This document shows, piece after piece, positions 10,368 to 18,540 of a stretch of DNA of 64,000 nt. Under the pieces are notes generated by a model. That model worked only from the letters and a program-made list of their open reading frames with translations. It did no database searches and was not told the DNA's origin. This DNA is from an uncultured Dysgonomonas sp. GTDB lineage: Bacteria > Bacteroidota > Bacteroidia > Bacteroidales > Dysgonomonadaceae. Location of the stretch: positions 1-64,000 of the forward strand of contig CALYPL010000006.1 of NCBI GenBank assembly GCA_945273835.1, given 5' to 3'. The stretch's first letter is position 1. Each line of letters starts with the position of its first letter. The position numbers were made by a program, and so were the translations under genes.

Positions 10368-11282
10368 GCGTCCTTGAAATGTATTTCTTTCTTTAAAACG
10401 TTTCAGCACTTTAGCCGTGAACTCATAATTTTTCAGCCCCCAGTCGGGTGCGATAAGCAACTGCTTGGGAGACTGTGACACAAATCGTTCAATATAAAAG
10501 TCGGGATTCAATAGTTCTGCAAAGTCTATACACAAATCTATATATTCATCCACTTCATAGAGGTGAAACCATTCGGGATTCTTGCGGTACTGACTTGCCA
10601 TAACAGTACCCTTAATCAATTGTAATTGATGAAGTTTCACTGTACAAATGGGCAAATTAGCGATCATGCGGGCATTATCCAGAATTTGCGATCTGTCTTC
10701 GCCCGGCAACCCCAAAATAAGATGCACGCCCGTGCGGATTCCTCGTTTGGCTGTGCGCTCAATGGCATCGACTCCTTCGGCAAAGCTATGACCACGATTA
10801 ATGAACTCAAGTGTACGGTCAGAAGATGTCTCTAAACCATATTCTATGAGCAAAAAGCATCTTGATTTGAGTTCCTCAAAATAGTCGAGCAACTCATCCG
10901 GCATACAATCGGGACGTGTGCCGACTATTAATCCTACTACTCCGGGATATGCTAAAGCCTCTTCGTATTTGGCTTTTAAGCTTTCCAACCCATCATAGGT
11001 ATTTGTGTATGACTGAAAATATGCAAGATATTTCATATCCGGATATTTACGGGAGAAAAAGGCTATACCTTCAGTCAGTTGATCTGTCACTGACTTTTGA
11101 CCATTACCGTATCCGGGGCTAAAGCTCTGATTGTTACAATAGGTACACCCTCCTACTCCTTTGAGTCCGTCTCTATTAGGGCATGTGAAACCGGCATTAA
11201 TGGATATTTTCTGAACTTTATAATCAAATATTTCGTTGAGTAATTCAGAAAACTCTCTATAATAATTATTATTTTTTTCCAA
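10350..11282 (-). CDS. radical SAM protein, YhcC/TIGR01212 family
   Basis: A 310-residue radical SAM protein related to E. coli YhcC. The [4Fe-4S] ligands are C34, C46 and C49 in CPNRDGLKGVGGCTYC, the Elp3-like arrangement with widely spaced first cysteine. GGCTYCNNQSF, IEYGLETSSD and HLILGLPGE are family signatures. The biochemical reaction of the family is not settled. It has its own TACTTTTG box about 60 bases upstream and overlaps the AsmA-like gene tail to tail. Confidence 0.88.
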   Translation of the reverse strand: MEKNNNYYREFSELLNEIFDYKVQKISINAGFTCPNRDGLKGVGGCTYCNNQSFSPGYGNGQKSVTDQLTEGIAFFSRKYPDMKYLAYFQSYTNTYDGLESLKAKYEEALAYPGVVGLIVGTRPDCMPDELLDYFEELKSRCFLLIEYGLETSSDRTLEFINRGHSFAEGVDAIERTAKRGIRTGVHLILGLPGEDRSQILDNARMIANLPICTVKLHQLQLIKGTVMASQYRKNPEWFHLYEVDEYIDLCIDFAELLNPDFYIERFVSQSPKQLLIAPDWGLKNYEFTAKVLKRFKERNTFQGRLFRGV

Positions 11283-11342
11283 CGGTCGATTCTAAATACG
11301 ATACTATAAAAACGTCTTGAGAAAGCATTACTTAAAAGGTAA

Positions 11343-11350
11343 CAAAAGTA
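11343..11350 (-). promoter_or_regulatory. -7 promoter box (TACTTTTG) for the radical SAM gene
   Basis: TAnnTTTG match on the minus strand, 60 bases upstream of the radical SAM start. The rest of the 215-base gap shows no other feature. Confidence 0.45.
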
Positions 11351-11497
11351 ACACTTTTACAGCGGTTTGAGATATGTATTTGTGGTGCTTATGTGTAATC
11401 GGTTATAAACTTACAGCATCCCAATACATTGATAAAAATAATTTATTCCGATAAAACATTCGTGCAATGAAAGGAACATTCATCGAAAGGAAGGTTA

Positions 11498-12136
11498 TTA
11501 GAAAAAGGGATTGTTTTTAATTTCTTCGCCGATGGTGGTATATGGTCCATGACCGGGATATACAACCGTATCGGATGGGAGTGTAAACAGTTTTTCTCTG
11601 ATTCCTTCAAGCAATAAATTCAGATTGCCCCCTTCAAGATCGGTCCTTCCGATGCTGCCTCTGAACAAAACGTCTCCAACAAAGACGCATCCTGCGTTTT
11701 GATTGTAAAATACAATACTACCGGGTGAATGTCCCGGAACATGGAGCACGATCAACCGTTGGTTACCGAAGGTCACAACATCATTTTCGTTCAGATAATG
11801 CCCTATTCCGGGGGAGGTAATGCCCCTGTCATCGAACCCGAACATTTTGAGTTGGGCGGGCAAATTATCGAGCATAAATTCATCGTTTATATTGGCTTCG
11901 GGCTTGATATTAAACTGCTCATAAATAAATCCATCTCCAAAAACATGGTCGAAGTGAAGATGTGTTTGAAGAAGGTGTCTGACTTTCAACTCATTGTCAA
12001 GAATGAAATTTAATAGAAGTGCTTTTTCGTCAGGATAAAAACATCCGGGATCAATTATAACACATTCTTTCGTCTCGTCATAGAGTACATAGGTATTCTC
12101 TGCAATAGGGTTGAATTCAAATATTTTAATTTTCAT
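11498..12136 (-). CDS. MBL-fold metallo-hydrolase (glyoxalase II-like)
   Basis: A 212-residue metallo-beta-lactamase fold hydrolase. The binuclear metal motif is complete: H59-x-H61-x-D63-H64 in THLHFDH, then the GHSPGS histidine, the GDVLFRGSIGRTD aspartate, and PGHGP near the C-terminus. This set is typical of glyoxalase II-like thioester hydrolases, but the C-terminal substrate domain of true glyoxalase II is missing, so the substrate is uncertain. It lies 35 bases after rsmG and is probably the last gene of a three-gene operon with rsmG and the RsiV-like lipoprotein. Confidence 0.88.
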   Translation of the reverse strand: MKIKIFEFNPIAENTYVLYDETKECVIIDPGCFYPDEKALLLNFILDNELKVRHLLQTHLHFDHVFGDGFIYEQFNIKPEANINDEFMLDNLPAQLKMFGFDDRGITSPGIGHYLNENDVVTFGNQRLIVLHVPGHSPGSIVFYNQNAGCVFVGDVLFRGSIGRTDLEGGNLNLLLEGIREKLFTLPSDTVVYPGHGPYTTIGEEIKNNPFF

Positions 12137-12171
12137 TATGCCTAAACAATAATTAGTTTAACAATGACTTC

Positions 12172-12795
12172 TCAAGACATCATAACGTAAACAATCTTTT
12201 TTGTATCGAAGTATTCTTCATCAAAAAACATTGACAGGTCATCGGTCTCAGCAGTCTTTTTAAATGGTTTAAGTTCGCCATCAAGATTTCCGCCTTTTAG
12301 GCAGATCAGTCCGTTTGGCAAAGCGTTTTTGCAATCTTTCGACACATTCTTACGGACTATTTTCACCAAATCGGGAAGTGGCATTACTGCTCGACTAACA
12401 ATAAAATCGAATTGTCTTTTTTCTTCTTCGGCGCGACAATGTTTAAATTCCACGTTACGTAATCCGATAGCTCCGGCTACTTCGGTCGCCACTTTTATTT
12501 TTTTACCGATACTGTCGACTAAGGTAAAATTGCATTGTGGAAACATAATCGCCAAGGGTATACCGGGAAATCCACCACCCGTGCCAACATCCATGACATT
12601 TGTACCGTCTACAAATTGTATTAACTTGGCAATGGCTAATGAATGCAGGATATGATGAACGTACAGGTTATCTATATCCTTGCGAGATATGACATTAATC
12701 TTAGTGTTCCAATCTGAATATAAAGGAAATAGAGCAGCAAACTGTTCCTTTTGCTGCTCTGTGAGGTTTGGAAAATATTTTAAAAGTACATCCAT
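12172..12795 (-). CDS. rsmG: 16S rRNA (guanine-N7) methyltransferase RsmG (GidB)
   Basis: A 207-residue SAM-dependent methyltransferase that modifies G527 of 16S rRNA (E. coli numbering). The SAM-binding motif NVMDVGTGGGFPGIPLA lies near residues 65-81, with the conserved VSRAVMPL segment near residue 134. The start codon shares one base with the stop of the upstream lipoprotein gene (TAATG), indicating translational coupling. Confidence 0.94.
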   Translation of the reverse strand: MDVLLKYFPNLTEQQKEQFAALFPLYSDWNTKINVISRKDIDNLYVHHILHSLAIAKLIQFVDGTNVMDVGTGGGFPGIPLAIMFPQCNFTLVDSIGKKIKVATEVAGAIGLRNVEFKHCRAEEEKRQFDFIVSRAVMPLPDLVKIVRKNVSKDCKNALPNGLICLKGGNLDGELKPFKKTAETDDLSMFFDEEYFDTKKIVYVMMS

Positions 12796-13640
12796 TATTC
12801 AAAAAAAATCGAAATCGGAGAATTATCTTTAAGTATATCGAAAATCTCCTTATATGATATATTAACTGTTATTTCTCCTAAAGAAGGTGCGGCATACTCT
12901 CCCTGACTGAAAATATAGGTTATGCCTTTATCATCTACAATAAAATTATTGTTTGAGGTCAAATCTTCTATACCCCAATAGCCAAGCTCCAACAAATCAT
13001 TTGTGCTTTTAGCTTTATTCTGTTTAAGTATTTTGTCTTTGATTATCTGATTCAGCTCGCCTTCATAACCTGATTTAAAAATATCGGCTTCGGAAAGAAA
13101 ATTTCCATCCTTCAAATTAATCACTACATTTTTAAAAGTAGTGTATGAGTTAGCTCCTCCTTTATAATCCATAGCTGCAACCTGATATGAAATCAACTGG
13201 GCTCTATTAAACAATACCTTACTTTCGATAATTTTATAATATGAAAAATAATCAAGCGATTCTCCTGATTCTTTCCAGTCAGGGAAACTTGTTTTAGCCT
13301 CATCTTTATAATTATTGATATATGCTTGGGTATAGTTAGCTATTGCTTCATCGGGTAATGATTGAGTCAAGGAATCATCATCAAAGAATACGCCGTTTAA
13401 CTCTTTTCTTATTTTATTAAGAATAGCTTCATCCTTGTATTTCACCGGTGTTACATAATTAATCTTTAGTGAACAGGATGGCTTAGTTGAATCGCCGTCA
13501 AGATAATAAATTTTTGAAGTCTTTATACTGTCAAACACTATATCGTTTTCAACATCCGACACACCTTTATTCTTACAAGAAGTAGCTAAGAAAGATAATA
13601 TAGCAATCGTAAAAAACACGTAGTTTATAAAAGTCTTCAT
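12795..13640 (-). CDS. RsiV-like (DUF3298/DUF4163) lipoprotein
   Basis: A 281-residue predicted lipoprotein: hydrophobic signal ending FLATSC with C22 as the acylated residue. The mature part resembles DUF3298/RsiV-type domains (segments such as GGANSYTTFKNVVINLKDG, then an IFKSGYEG region and a C-terminal ITYIFSQGEYAAPSLG). In Gram-positives this fold senses lysozyme; here the ligand is unknown. It is the first gene of an operon with rsmG and the MBL hydrolase. A TATATTTG box lies about 30 bases upstream. Confidence 0.75.
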   Translation of the reverse strand: MKTFINYVFFTIAILSFLATSCKNKGVSDVENDIVFDSIKTSKIYYLDGDSTKPSCSLKINYVTPVKYKDEAILNKIRKELNGVFFDDDSLTQSLPDEAIANYTQAYINNYKDEAKTSFPDWKESGESLDYFSYYKIIESKVLFNRAQLISYQVAAMDYKGGANSYTTFKNVVINLKDGNFLSEADIFKSGYEGELNQIIKDKILKQNKAKSTNDLLELGYWGIEDLTSNNNFIVDDKGITYIFSQGEYAAPSLGEITVNISYKEIFDILKDNSPISIFFE

Positions 13641-13666
13641 AGAATATATTTTTAAATATAACCTCG

Positions 13667-13674
13667 CAAATATA
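13667..13674 (-). promoter_or_regulatory. -7 promoter box (TATATTTG) for the lipoprotein-rsmG operon
   Basis: TAnnTTTG match on the minus strand, 26 bases upstream of the lipoprotein start. It sits in the 337-base divergent gap (13641-13977), which otherwise holds only the plus-strand box at 13930. Confidence 0.5.
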
Positions 13675-13929
13675 CAACTAAAATGGAAACTACAATCTTA
13701 AATGAAAATATAAATCTCTCAACAGACAATACTTCAGTCAAACCTAAATCATTATACTCCAATAATTTGAATTATATTACAAATACAAAATCAAAATAAA
13801 TGGTTTGTGAAACCAAACCGGCTTGGATAGCAATCATTTAATTGAACTTAAGTATTATGAATAACATCTGAATAATATTATTTCATTAATCCGGCATCTT
13901 TGAATAGTAAATAAGATCGATAAATTCAC

Positions 13930-13937
13930 TATTTTTG
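13930..13937 (+). promoter_or_regulatory. -7 promoter box (TATTTTTG) for the HAD gene
   Basis: TAnnTTTG match about 40 bases before the HAD-family start codon. No further such box occurs before the inositol-phosphate synthase gene, so this may serve both genes. Confidence 0.45.
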
Positions 13938-13977
13938 GAGATCAAATTTAAGTTTACAACAATATCTGAACTCCGAT

Positions 13978-14703
13978 ATGATTAATATAAAAAAAATAAA
14001 AGGTATAATATTTGATTACGGCGGAACAATAGACAGCAACGGAAAACATTGGGCTGAAGTTATTTGGGAGGCTTACGAAGACAACAAAATACCAGTTTCC
14101 AAAGAACAATTCCGTGAGGCTTATGTATATGCAGAACGCTATCTTGCCACACATCCGGTAATACAACCCGATGATAATTTCGGGGTCTTGTTACGAAAAA
14201 AAACCGACCTGCAGATAAACTTTCTTCGAGAAAAAGGATATTTATCCGACGACGAAAAAAATAAGGAGTACAGTCAGTTAATATCTGCACAATGTTATAA
14301 CTTTGCTAAACAAACCGTGAACGCAGAAAAAGAGTTATTATCTGCTTTGGGCGAAAAATTCCCGATGGTTTTAGTTTCTAATTTTTACGGGAACGTACAA
14401 GCAGTATTAGCCGATTTTGATTTATTGAAATACTTTGGTGAGATAATAGAATCTGCTGTGGTTGGTGTGAGAAAGCCCGACCCTGCGATATTTGGGTTAG
14501 GAGTAGAGAAACTTGCCCTGCCTTCAGAAGAAATAGTCGTAATCGGAGATTCGTACACAAAAGACATTGTGCCGGCAACCAAAAATGGCTGCAAAACCAT
14601 CTGGCTGAAAGGACCCGGATGGGAAAAAGACGACGAAGATGCTACGGCTGACGTTGTTATTACGGACTTCATAGCGTTGAAGGACATCTTTCAATTAAGC
14701 TGA
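13978..14703 (+). CDS. HAD-superfamily hydrolase with altered motif I
   Basis: A 241-residue HAD hydrolase. Motif I reads FDYGGTID, so nucleophile D13 is present but the general acid/base Asp two residues later is G15. Motif II (LVSNFYG), the motif III lysine (RKPDPAIF) and motif IV (GDSYTKDI) look normal. Loss of the +2 Asp is seen in HAD members with reduced or altered phosphatase activity. It lies directly upstream of the inositol-phosphate synthase gene on the same strand, so a role on an inositol phosphate is a reasonable but unproven inference. Confidence 0.82.
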   Translation: MINIKKIKGIIFDYGGTIDSNGKHWAEVIWEAYEDNKIPVSKEQFREAYVYAERYLATHPVIQPDDNFGVLLRKKTDLQINFLREKGYLSDDEKNKEYSQLISAQCYNFAKQTVNAEKELLSALGEKFPMVLVSNFYGNVQAVLADFDLLKYFGEIIESAVVGVRKPDPAIFGLGVEKLALPSEEIVVIGDSYTKDIVPATKNGCKTIWLKGPGWEKDDEDATADVVITDFIALKDIFQLS

Positions 14704-14937
14704 AAGAACAAAAAGTACTTATTTTTCTGAATAATATTTTGGCGCCAGCTGTATGTTCGGTTGCCGATAATGGAAGTCTGTTCGTTAAAAACGAAGATGA
14801 TGGAAAATATCGGGTTGGGATAATAAAACGGCAACAGAGATACAATTGATACCATTCTATTATATGCCTCTCCGCTGGGAGGGCAAAGTTTAAAGAAAGC
14901 TGCGGGTTGCAGCATCACTTAAAATTTTAATAATAAA
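14704..14937 (+). promoter_or_regulatory. structured leader upstream of inositol-phosphate synthase
   Basis: A 234-base gap between the HAD gene and the synthase gene that can form four helices. A long-range stem GTTGCCG (14760-14766) with CGGCAAC (14829-14835) encloses a hairpin TTCGTT-AAA-AACGAA (14781-14795). A 6-bp hairpin follows at 14868-14883, and GCTGC-GGGTT-GCAGC at 14899-14913, ending 24 bases before the ATG. There is no TAnnTTTG box and no T-run terminator. It does not match a riboswitch class I recognise. Minus-strand open frame here looks like chance. Confidence 0.4.
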
Positions 14938-16233
14938 ATGGAAAAAGTACATGTAAAAGAAGCCAAAGGAAAACTTGGCGTTCTTACTGTCGGAATTGGT
15001 GCAGTAGCCACCACATTCATGGCAGGAACATTAATTGCCCGAAAAGGCATGGGAGTTCCTGTTGGTTCAATCACTCAATTGGCAACCATGCGATTGGGTA
15101 AAAGGGAAGAAAACCGCTTCCCGAAAATAAAAGATGTTGTGCCTTTGGCAGATATGGAAGACATCGTATTTGGCGGATGGGACATCTTTGAAGACGATGC
15201 CTACGAAGCCGCTAAGCACGCCGAAGTCTTAAAAGACGAAGATCTGAACAAAGTGAAAGACGAGCTTGTAGCCATCAAGCCAATGAAAGCAGTCTTCGAT
15301 CAACAATTTGTAAAACGTCTGCACGGCACTTGGGTGAAATCAGGAAAAACCAAATGGGAACTGATGGAACAAGTGAAAGAAGACATCGAAGATTTCAAAA
15401 AGAAAAACAATTGCGACCGTATTATCGTAATCTGGTGTGGAAGCACAGAAGTGTTCACCCCAATGAGTGAAGTACACAAATCACTCGCCGCATTTGAAAA
15501 AGGATTGCGTGAAAATCACAAAGACCTTGCTCCTTCCAACATTTATGCTTATGCCGCCGTGTCGATGGGTATCCCTTACATCAACGGAGCTCCGAACCTG
15601 ACAGTAGACATTCCTGCCATGTGGGAACTTGCGGCTAAAACGAGTACACCGATTTGCGGAAAAGACTTTAAAACAGGTCAGACCATGCTAAAGACGGTTT
15701 TGGCACCTATGTTCAAAACCCGTATGTTGGGACTGAACGGATGGTTCTCAACCAATATTCTTGGCAACAGAGACGGCGAAGTGTTAGACGATCCGGGATC
15801 ATTCAAAACTAAAGAAGAATCAAAACTGTCTGTGATCGGGAACATTCTTCAACCCGAACTTTATAAAGAACTTTATGGCGAAGTATATCATAAAGTACGT
15901 ATCAACTATTATCCGCCTCGCAAAGACAACAAAGAAGGATGGGATAATATAGATCTTTTCGGTTGGTTGGGTTATCCGATGCAAATAAAAGTAGATTTTC
16001 TATGCCGCGACTCAATCCTTGCGGCACCGCTTTGCCTTGACTTAGTTTTGTTTACCGATCTTGCTAAGCGAGCCGGAATGAGTGGAATACAGGACTGGCT
16101 TTCATTCTATTTCAAAAGTCCGATGCATGAGCCTGCGAAAATAGCAGAACATGACCTCTTTATTCAATACGTAAAACTCAAAAATACGCTACGTAAAATC
16201 ATCAATGAAGAAACAGTCGATTTCATCGACTAA
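14938..16233 (+). CDS. ino1: myo-inositol-1-phosphate synthase
   Basis: A 431-residue NAD-dependent enzyme that cyclises glucose-6-phosphate to inositol-3-phosphate (1L-myo-inositol-1-phosphate). The N-terminal dinucleotide site GVLTVGIGAVATTFMAG lies at residues 13-29, and the conserved active-site region includes GKDFKTGQTMLKT, NGWFSTNILGNRDG and a DPGSFKTKEESK segment. Inositol-3-phosphate is the precursor of inositol phospholipids, which several gut Bacteroidota make. The HAD hydrolase upstream and the CDP-alcohol phosphatidyltransferase at 58.4-59.3 kb are candidate pathway partners. A strong terminator follows. Confidence 0.93.
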   Translation: MEKVHVKEAKGKLGVLTVGIGAVATTFMAGTLIARKGMGVPVGSITQLATMRLGKREENRFPKIKDVVPLADMEDIVFGGWDIFEDDAYEAAKHAEVLKDEDLNKVKDELVAIKPMKAVFDQQFVKRLHGTWVKSGKTKWELMEQVKEDIEDFKKKNNCDRIIVIWCGSTEVFTPMSEVHKSLAAFEKGLRENHKDLAPSNIYAYAAVSMGIPYINGAPNLTVDIPAMWELAAKTSTPICGKDFKTGQTMLKTVLAPMFKTRMLGLNGWFSTNILGNRDGEVLDDPGSFKTKEESKLSVIGNILQPELYKELYGEVYHKVRINYYPPRKDNKEGWDNIDLFGWLGYPMQIKVDFLCRDSILAAPLCLDLVLFTDLAKRAGMSGIQDWLSFYFKSPMHEPAKIAEHDLFIQYVKLKNTLRKIINEETVDFID

Positions 16234-16246
16234 ATCTGTAATATCA

Positions 16247-16280
16247 AAGGGGATATTTGTTTCAATATCCCCTTATTTTT
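16247..16280 (+). terminator. intrinsic terminator after the inositol-phosphate synthase gene
   Basis: Perfect 11-bp stem AAGGGGATATT (16247-16257) with AATATCCCCTT (16264-16274), a 6-base loop, then ATTTTTT. It begins 13 bases after the stop codon. Confidence 0.85.
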
Positions 16281-16576
16281 TAAGGCAATATCTATCTTCT
16301 CTGGTAAAAAGGTCATTAAGCTTAGTTAAGAAACCTACAAGTATGAAATTCATCTGCATTCTTCCGATATGAACATACCAGTCAACAAAACAACTGAAAC
16401 TGTACAATTTTCCTCCTTCAGTTTTGGTGAACGTATCGAGAGAATCGTTTTTCATCCTCTTCTATTGAAACGTGCAAATCATCATCAAATAACTGCAATG
16501 CTCTAAAGCCGTTACAATAACTTATCTTTAAATTTACATAAGGACCAAAAAAATGCCCAAGTATATTAATGTTTAT
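16273..16576 (-). pseudogene. possible decayed, frameshifted gene remnant
   Basis: Two overlapping minus-strand open frames read like pieces of one protein. The first (16576 to 16418, open from a stop, no ATG) contains the segments FFGPYVNLKISYCNG and LQLFDDDLHVSIEEDE. The second (16455 to 16273) starts at an ATG with a good AGAAGAGG ribosome site and contains KLYSFSCFVDWYVHIG and FLTKLNDLFTREDRY. A single frameshift in 16418-16455 would join them. I recognise no family. A short real gene for the second frame alone (60 residues) is the alternative. Confidence 0.25.
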
Positions 16577-17204
16577 CTAATTTTCAGCTTATCAACAAAC
16601 TACCGATCTGATTTTTTCACTCATTTCGATATATGTTAAGCCCTTATATTACAGTACGAATTAGCTCGTAAATTAGTCCCATCAATCTGTCCATCGTTAC
16701 CTTTAATTTCACTTACAGATAATGTCATGTGGCATCAGTGGTACCAATGGCAGTGCCTTTTATGAAAATTACAACAAAGCGAATCGCTCCCATTTGTAAA
16801 CTATAAGTATTGTAATTGTCTTTTCAGACGATAAACATTTTTATTAAAAAAATAGGAGTTGGGCGAGCCATTGACAATCCGAATGGCTTCGATTAGGAAT
16901 ATATAAATTGAAGTTTATATTGCAAAATATTGATATTGGTTTGCAACAATTCTAATATAAAACGTTAATGATTCCTCCGGTTGAATGATAAATTTAAAGA
17001 ATCTTGATCATTAGTATTTCTACAGCACTATCTTTATGGGCAGAGGTCCCTTTACTCTCTTTATCGTATGGATGCGTGTGCTAAAAAGTATTGCCTTCGT
17101 GACTGGGTGTAAAAAAGCAATTGAGATGGCATTGGTCATGAAGATTATCAGTAAATTTATCTTTATTAATGCCTTTATTTTTCCTTAATCTTATTAATAC
17201 ATAA
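16577..17204. other. gene-poor intergenic region
   Basis: I see no supported gene here on either strand. Short open frames of 30-51 codons exist (for example minus-strand 16728 to 16636 and plus-strand from 17036) but have no ribosome-site, homology or promoter support. One 7-bp hairpin, AGCCATT/AATGGCT, lies around 16866-16888 without a T-run. No exact TAnnTTTG box was found. The stretch looks like decayed sequence. Confidence 0.5.
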
Positions 17205-17206
17205 AC

Positions 17207-17228
17207 CTCCGACTATTGAGCCGGAGGA
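17207..17228 (-). terminator. hairpin terminator after the outer-membrane barrel gene
   Basis: Stem CCTCCG/CGGAGG on the minus strand about 40 bases after the barrel stop, followed by TTTATG. The T-run is weak, so termination efficiency is uncertain. Confidence 0.5.
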
Positions 17229-17265
17229 TGTGAATTATGTATATCTAAAATATTTTTAATTTCAA

Positions 17266-18123
17266 TTAGCGAGCACGGAAGGCAAATTGTAATCTTACCA
17301 TTGGCCAAACTCCGAAACCTTTATAGCTACTTATATCAATGGCGTCTTTGACATCTTGTTGATTTACTTCTTCAATCTTATTACCATCTTGATATATTGA
17401 ATGCGAAGGTTGTACTACCACACCTAAGTCACAATTGACTGTTAATCCTGAATTACCCGGTATCGCACGACCAAAACCTATACCTATATATGGCTTAACG
17501 ATTGCCCCATAACGTATATCAGCTTCTAAGCGTCCATTTTTCACGCTTAGTGATCTACCATCCGCAATCAAATTAGGCCAACCTCGATCGGGTGCATTTG
17601 ATGCTAATTGAGCCGGTTTATTGGTACTCGGATTAACTAAATAGCCTCTTGCTTGTAATTCGGATTTTCCAACGAACAAACCTGCGGTAAGATGTAAAGT
17701 TTTATTTTCGCTTGGATAATAATCGAACATAACATGTCCATGAAATAAATTTGGCTTAAAAGAAACTCTATACTCAGGATTGTAATTACCTGCGACACGA
17801 TCTTTAAGCACTTGATCTTTTACATCGAGACTTTTGTTCAAACCAATTGCGGGTGGCATATATGTAATACCAAGCCGTAAGTCTACTTTATAATTTATAG
17901 AAGTCACGGCTTCAAGTCCTACCCCCATAGTTGAAATACCAAAAGCTAGTCCTATCTGATCAATAGACTTTTTATCATATCTGTCAAACCATGTATTGTT
18001 CCCTTGTGAACTTATCGACCGGACATAATTACCTCGCGATACCACAGCCCTTTGAGCTATCAATGGCATATTCAATGCAAGCAATGGACAAAGAAGCAGC
18101 AAGTTAAAAATAATCTTTTTCAT
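17266..18123 (-). CDS. predicted outer-membrane beta-barrel protein
   Basis: A 285-residue protein with a Sec signal peptide (residues 1-23, ending ALNMPLIAQ). The mature sequence alternates hydrophobic and polar residues in segments such as VDLRLGITYMP, KNLFHGHVMFDYYP-type strands and LHLTAGLFVG, and ends in an aromatic-containing strand MVRLQFAFRAR. These are hallmarks of a small outer-membrane barrel. I cannot name a family or ligand. It is monocistronic, flanked by a gene-poor region downstream and a tRNA gene upstream. Confidence 0.72.
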   Translation of the reverse strand: MKKIIFNLLLLCPLLALNMPLIAQRAVVSRGNYVRSISSQGNNTWFDRYDKKSIDQIGLAFGISTMGVGLEAVTSINYKVDLRLGITYMPPAIGLNKSLDVKDQVLKDRVAGNYNPEYRVSFKPNLFHGHVMFDYYPSENKTLHLTAGLFVGKSELQARGYLVNPSTNKPAQLASNAPDRGWPNLIADGRSLSVKNGRLEADIRYGAIVKPYIGIGFGRAIPGNSGLTVNCDLGVVVQPSHSIYQDGNKIEEVNQQDVKDAIDISSYKGFGVWPMVRLQFAFRAR

Positions 18124-18363
18124 GTAGTTGTAGAAAAGTATTAGGTATACTTGATAATAAATCTTAAAATATATTTTTTATTTAATCAGAAATACGAAAA
18201 CCGATAATTGATTTAAGCATTTCTAAACATATTTAATTAATAATTTGGATGTAAAGTTAAATTATTTTTTTTAATAAACATGAATGATCGTATAAATCTA
18301 ATGTTTTTTTTAGAAAAACAATTTGTTATTAAGCGAATTATATTTTCTAATTATCAAAAAAAG

Positions 18364-18435
18364 TGACCCCGACGGGAATCGAACCCATATCAAAGGAACC
18401 GGAATCCTTCATTCTATCCATTAAACTACGGGGCC
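18364..18435 (-). tRNA. tRNA-Arg (CCG anticodon)
   Basis: Complete cloverleaf on the minus strand. The acceptor stem is GGCCCCG with CGGGGTC, the anticodon stem AAGGA/TCCTT encloses loop TTCCGGT, and the T-arm contains GGTTCGATTCC. Anticodon CCG reads CGG arginine codons. No encoded CCA. Confidence 0.95.
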
Positions 18436-18450
18436 AAATGACATAAAGCA

Positions 18451-18458
18451 CAAAAGTA
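18451..18458 (-). promoter_or_regulatory. -7 promoter box (TACTTTTG) for tRNA-Arg
   Basis: TAnnTTTG match on the minus strand, 15 bases before the mature tRNA 5' end, an appropriate distance for a short-leader tRNA transcript. Confidence 0.6.
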
Positions 18459-18491
18459 AAAAAATAATCTGATCTTTTAGTGATATTTTTT

Positions 18492-18499
18492 TAATTTTG
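18492..18499 (+). promoter_or_regulatory. -7 promoter box (TAATTTTG) for ung
   Basis: TAnnTTTG match 41 bases before the ung start codon, with a weak TCTG in the -33 position. Confidence 0.5.
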
Positions 18500-18540
18500 G
18501 ATATCACTAAGCAATAGCACCACAATATTAATAAAGTCTT

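Noticed and set aside
14691-14918. 75-codon minus-strand open frame in the leader before the inositol-phosphate synthase gene.
   Set aside because: It overlaps the end of the HAD gene, has no ribosome site or promoter box and contradicts the strand of both neighbours; the RNA-fold reading explains the region better.
13978-16233. Phosphonate or mevalonate-type pathway instead of inositol synthesis.
   Set aside because: The synthase motifs (dinucleotide site and NGWFSTNILG region) are those of inositol-phosphate synthase, not of any phosphonate enzyme.
16866-16889. Hairpin AGCCATT/AATGGCT as a terminator.
   Set aside because: No T-run follows on either strand and no gene ends nearby.
17036-17188. 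51-codon plus-strand open frame starting MGRGPFTLFIVWM.
   Set aside because: No ribosome site, promoter or recognisable family; within a decayed stretch. Length is within chance expectation.
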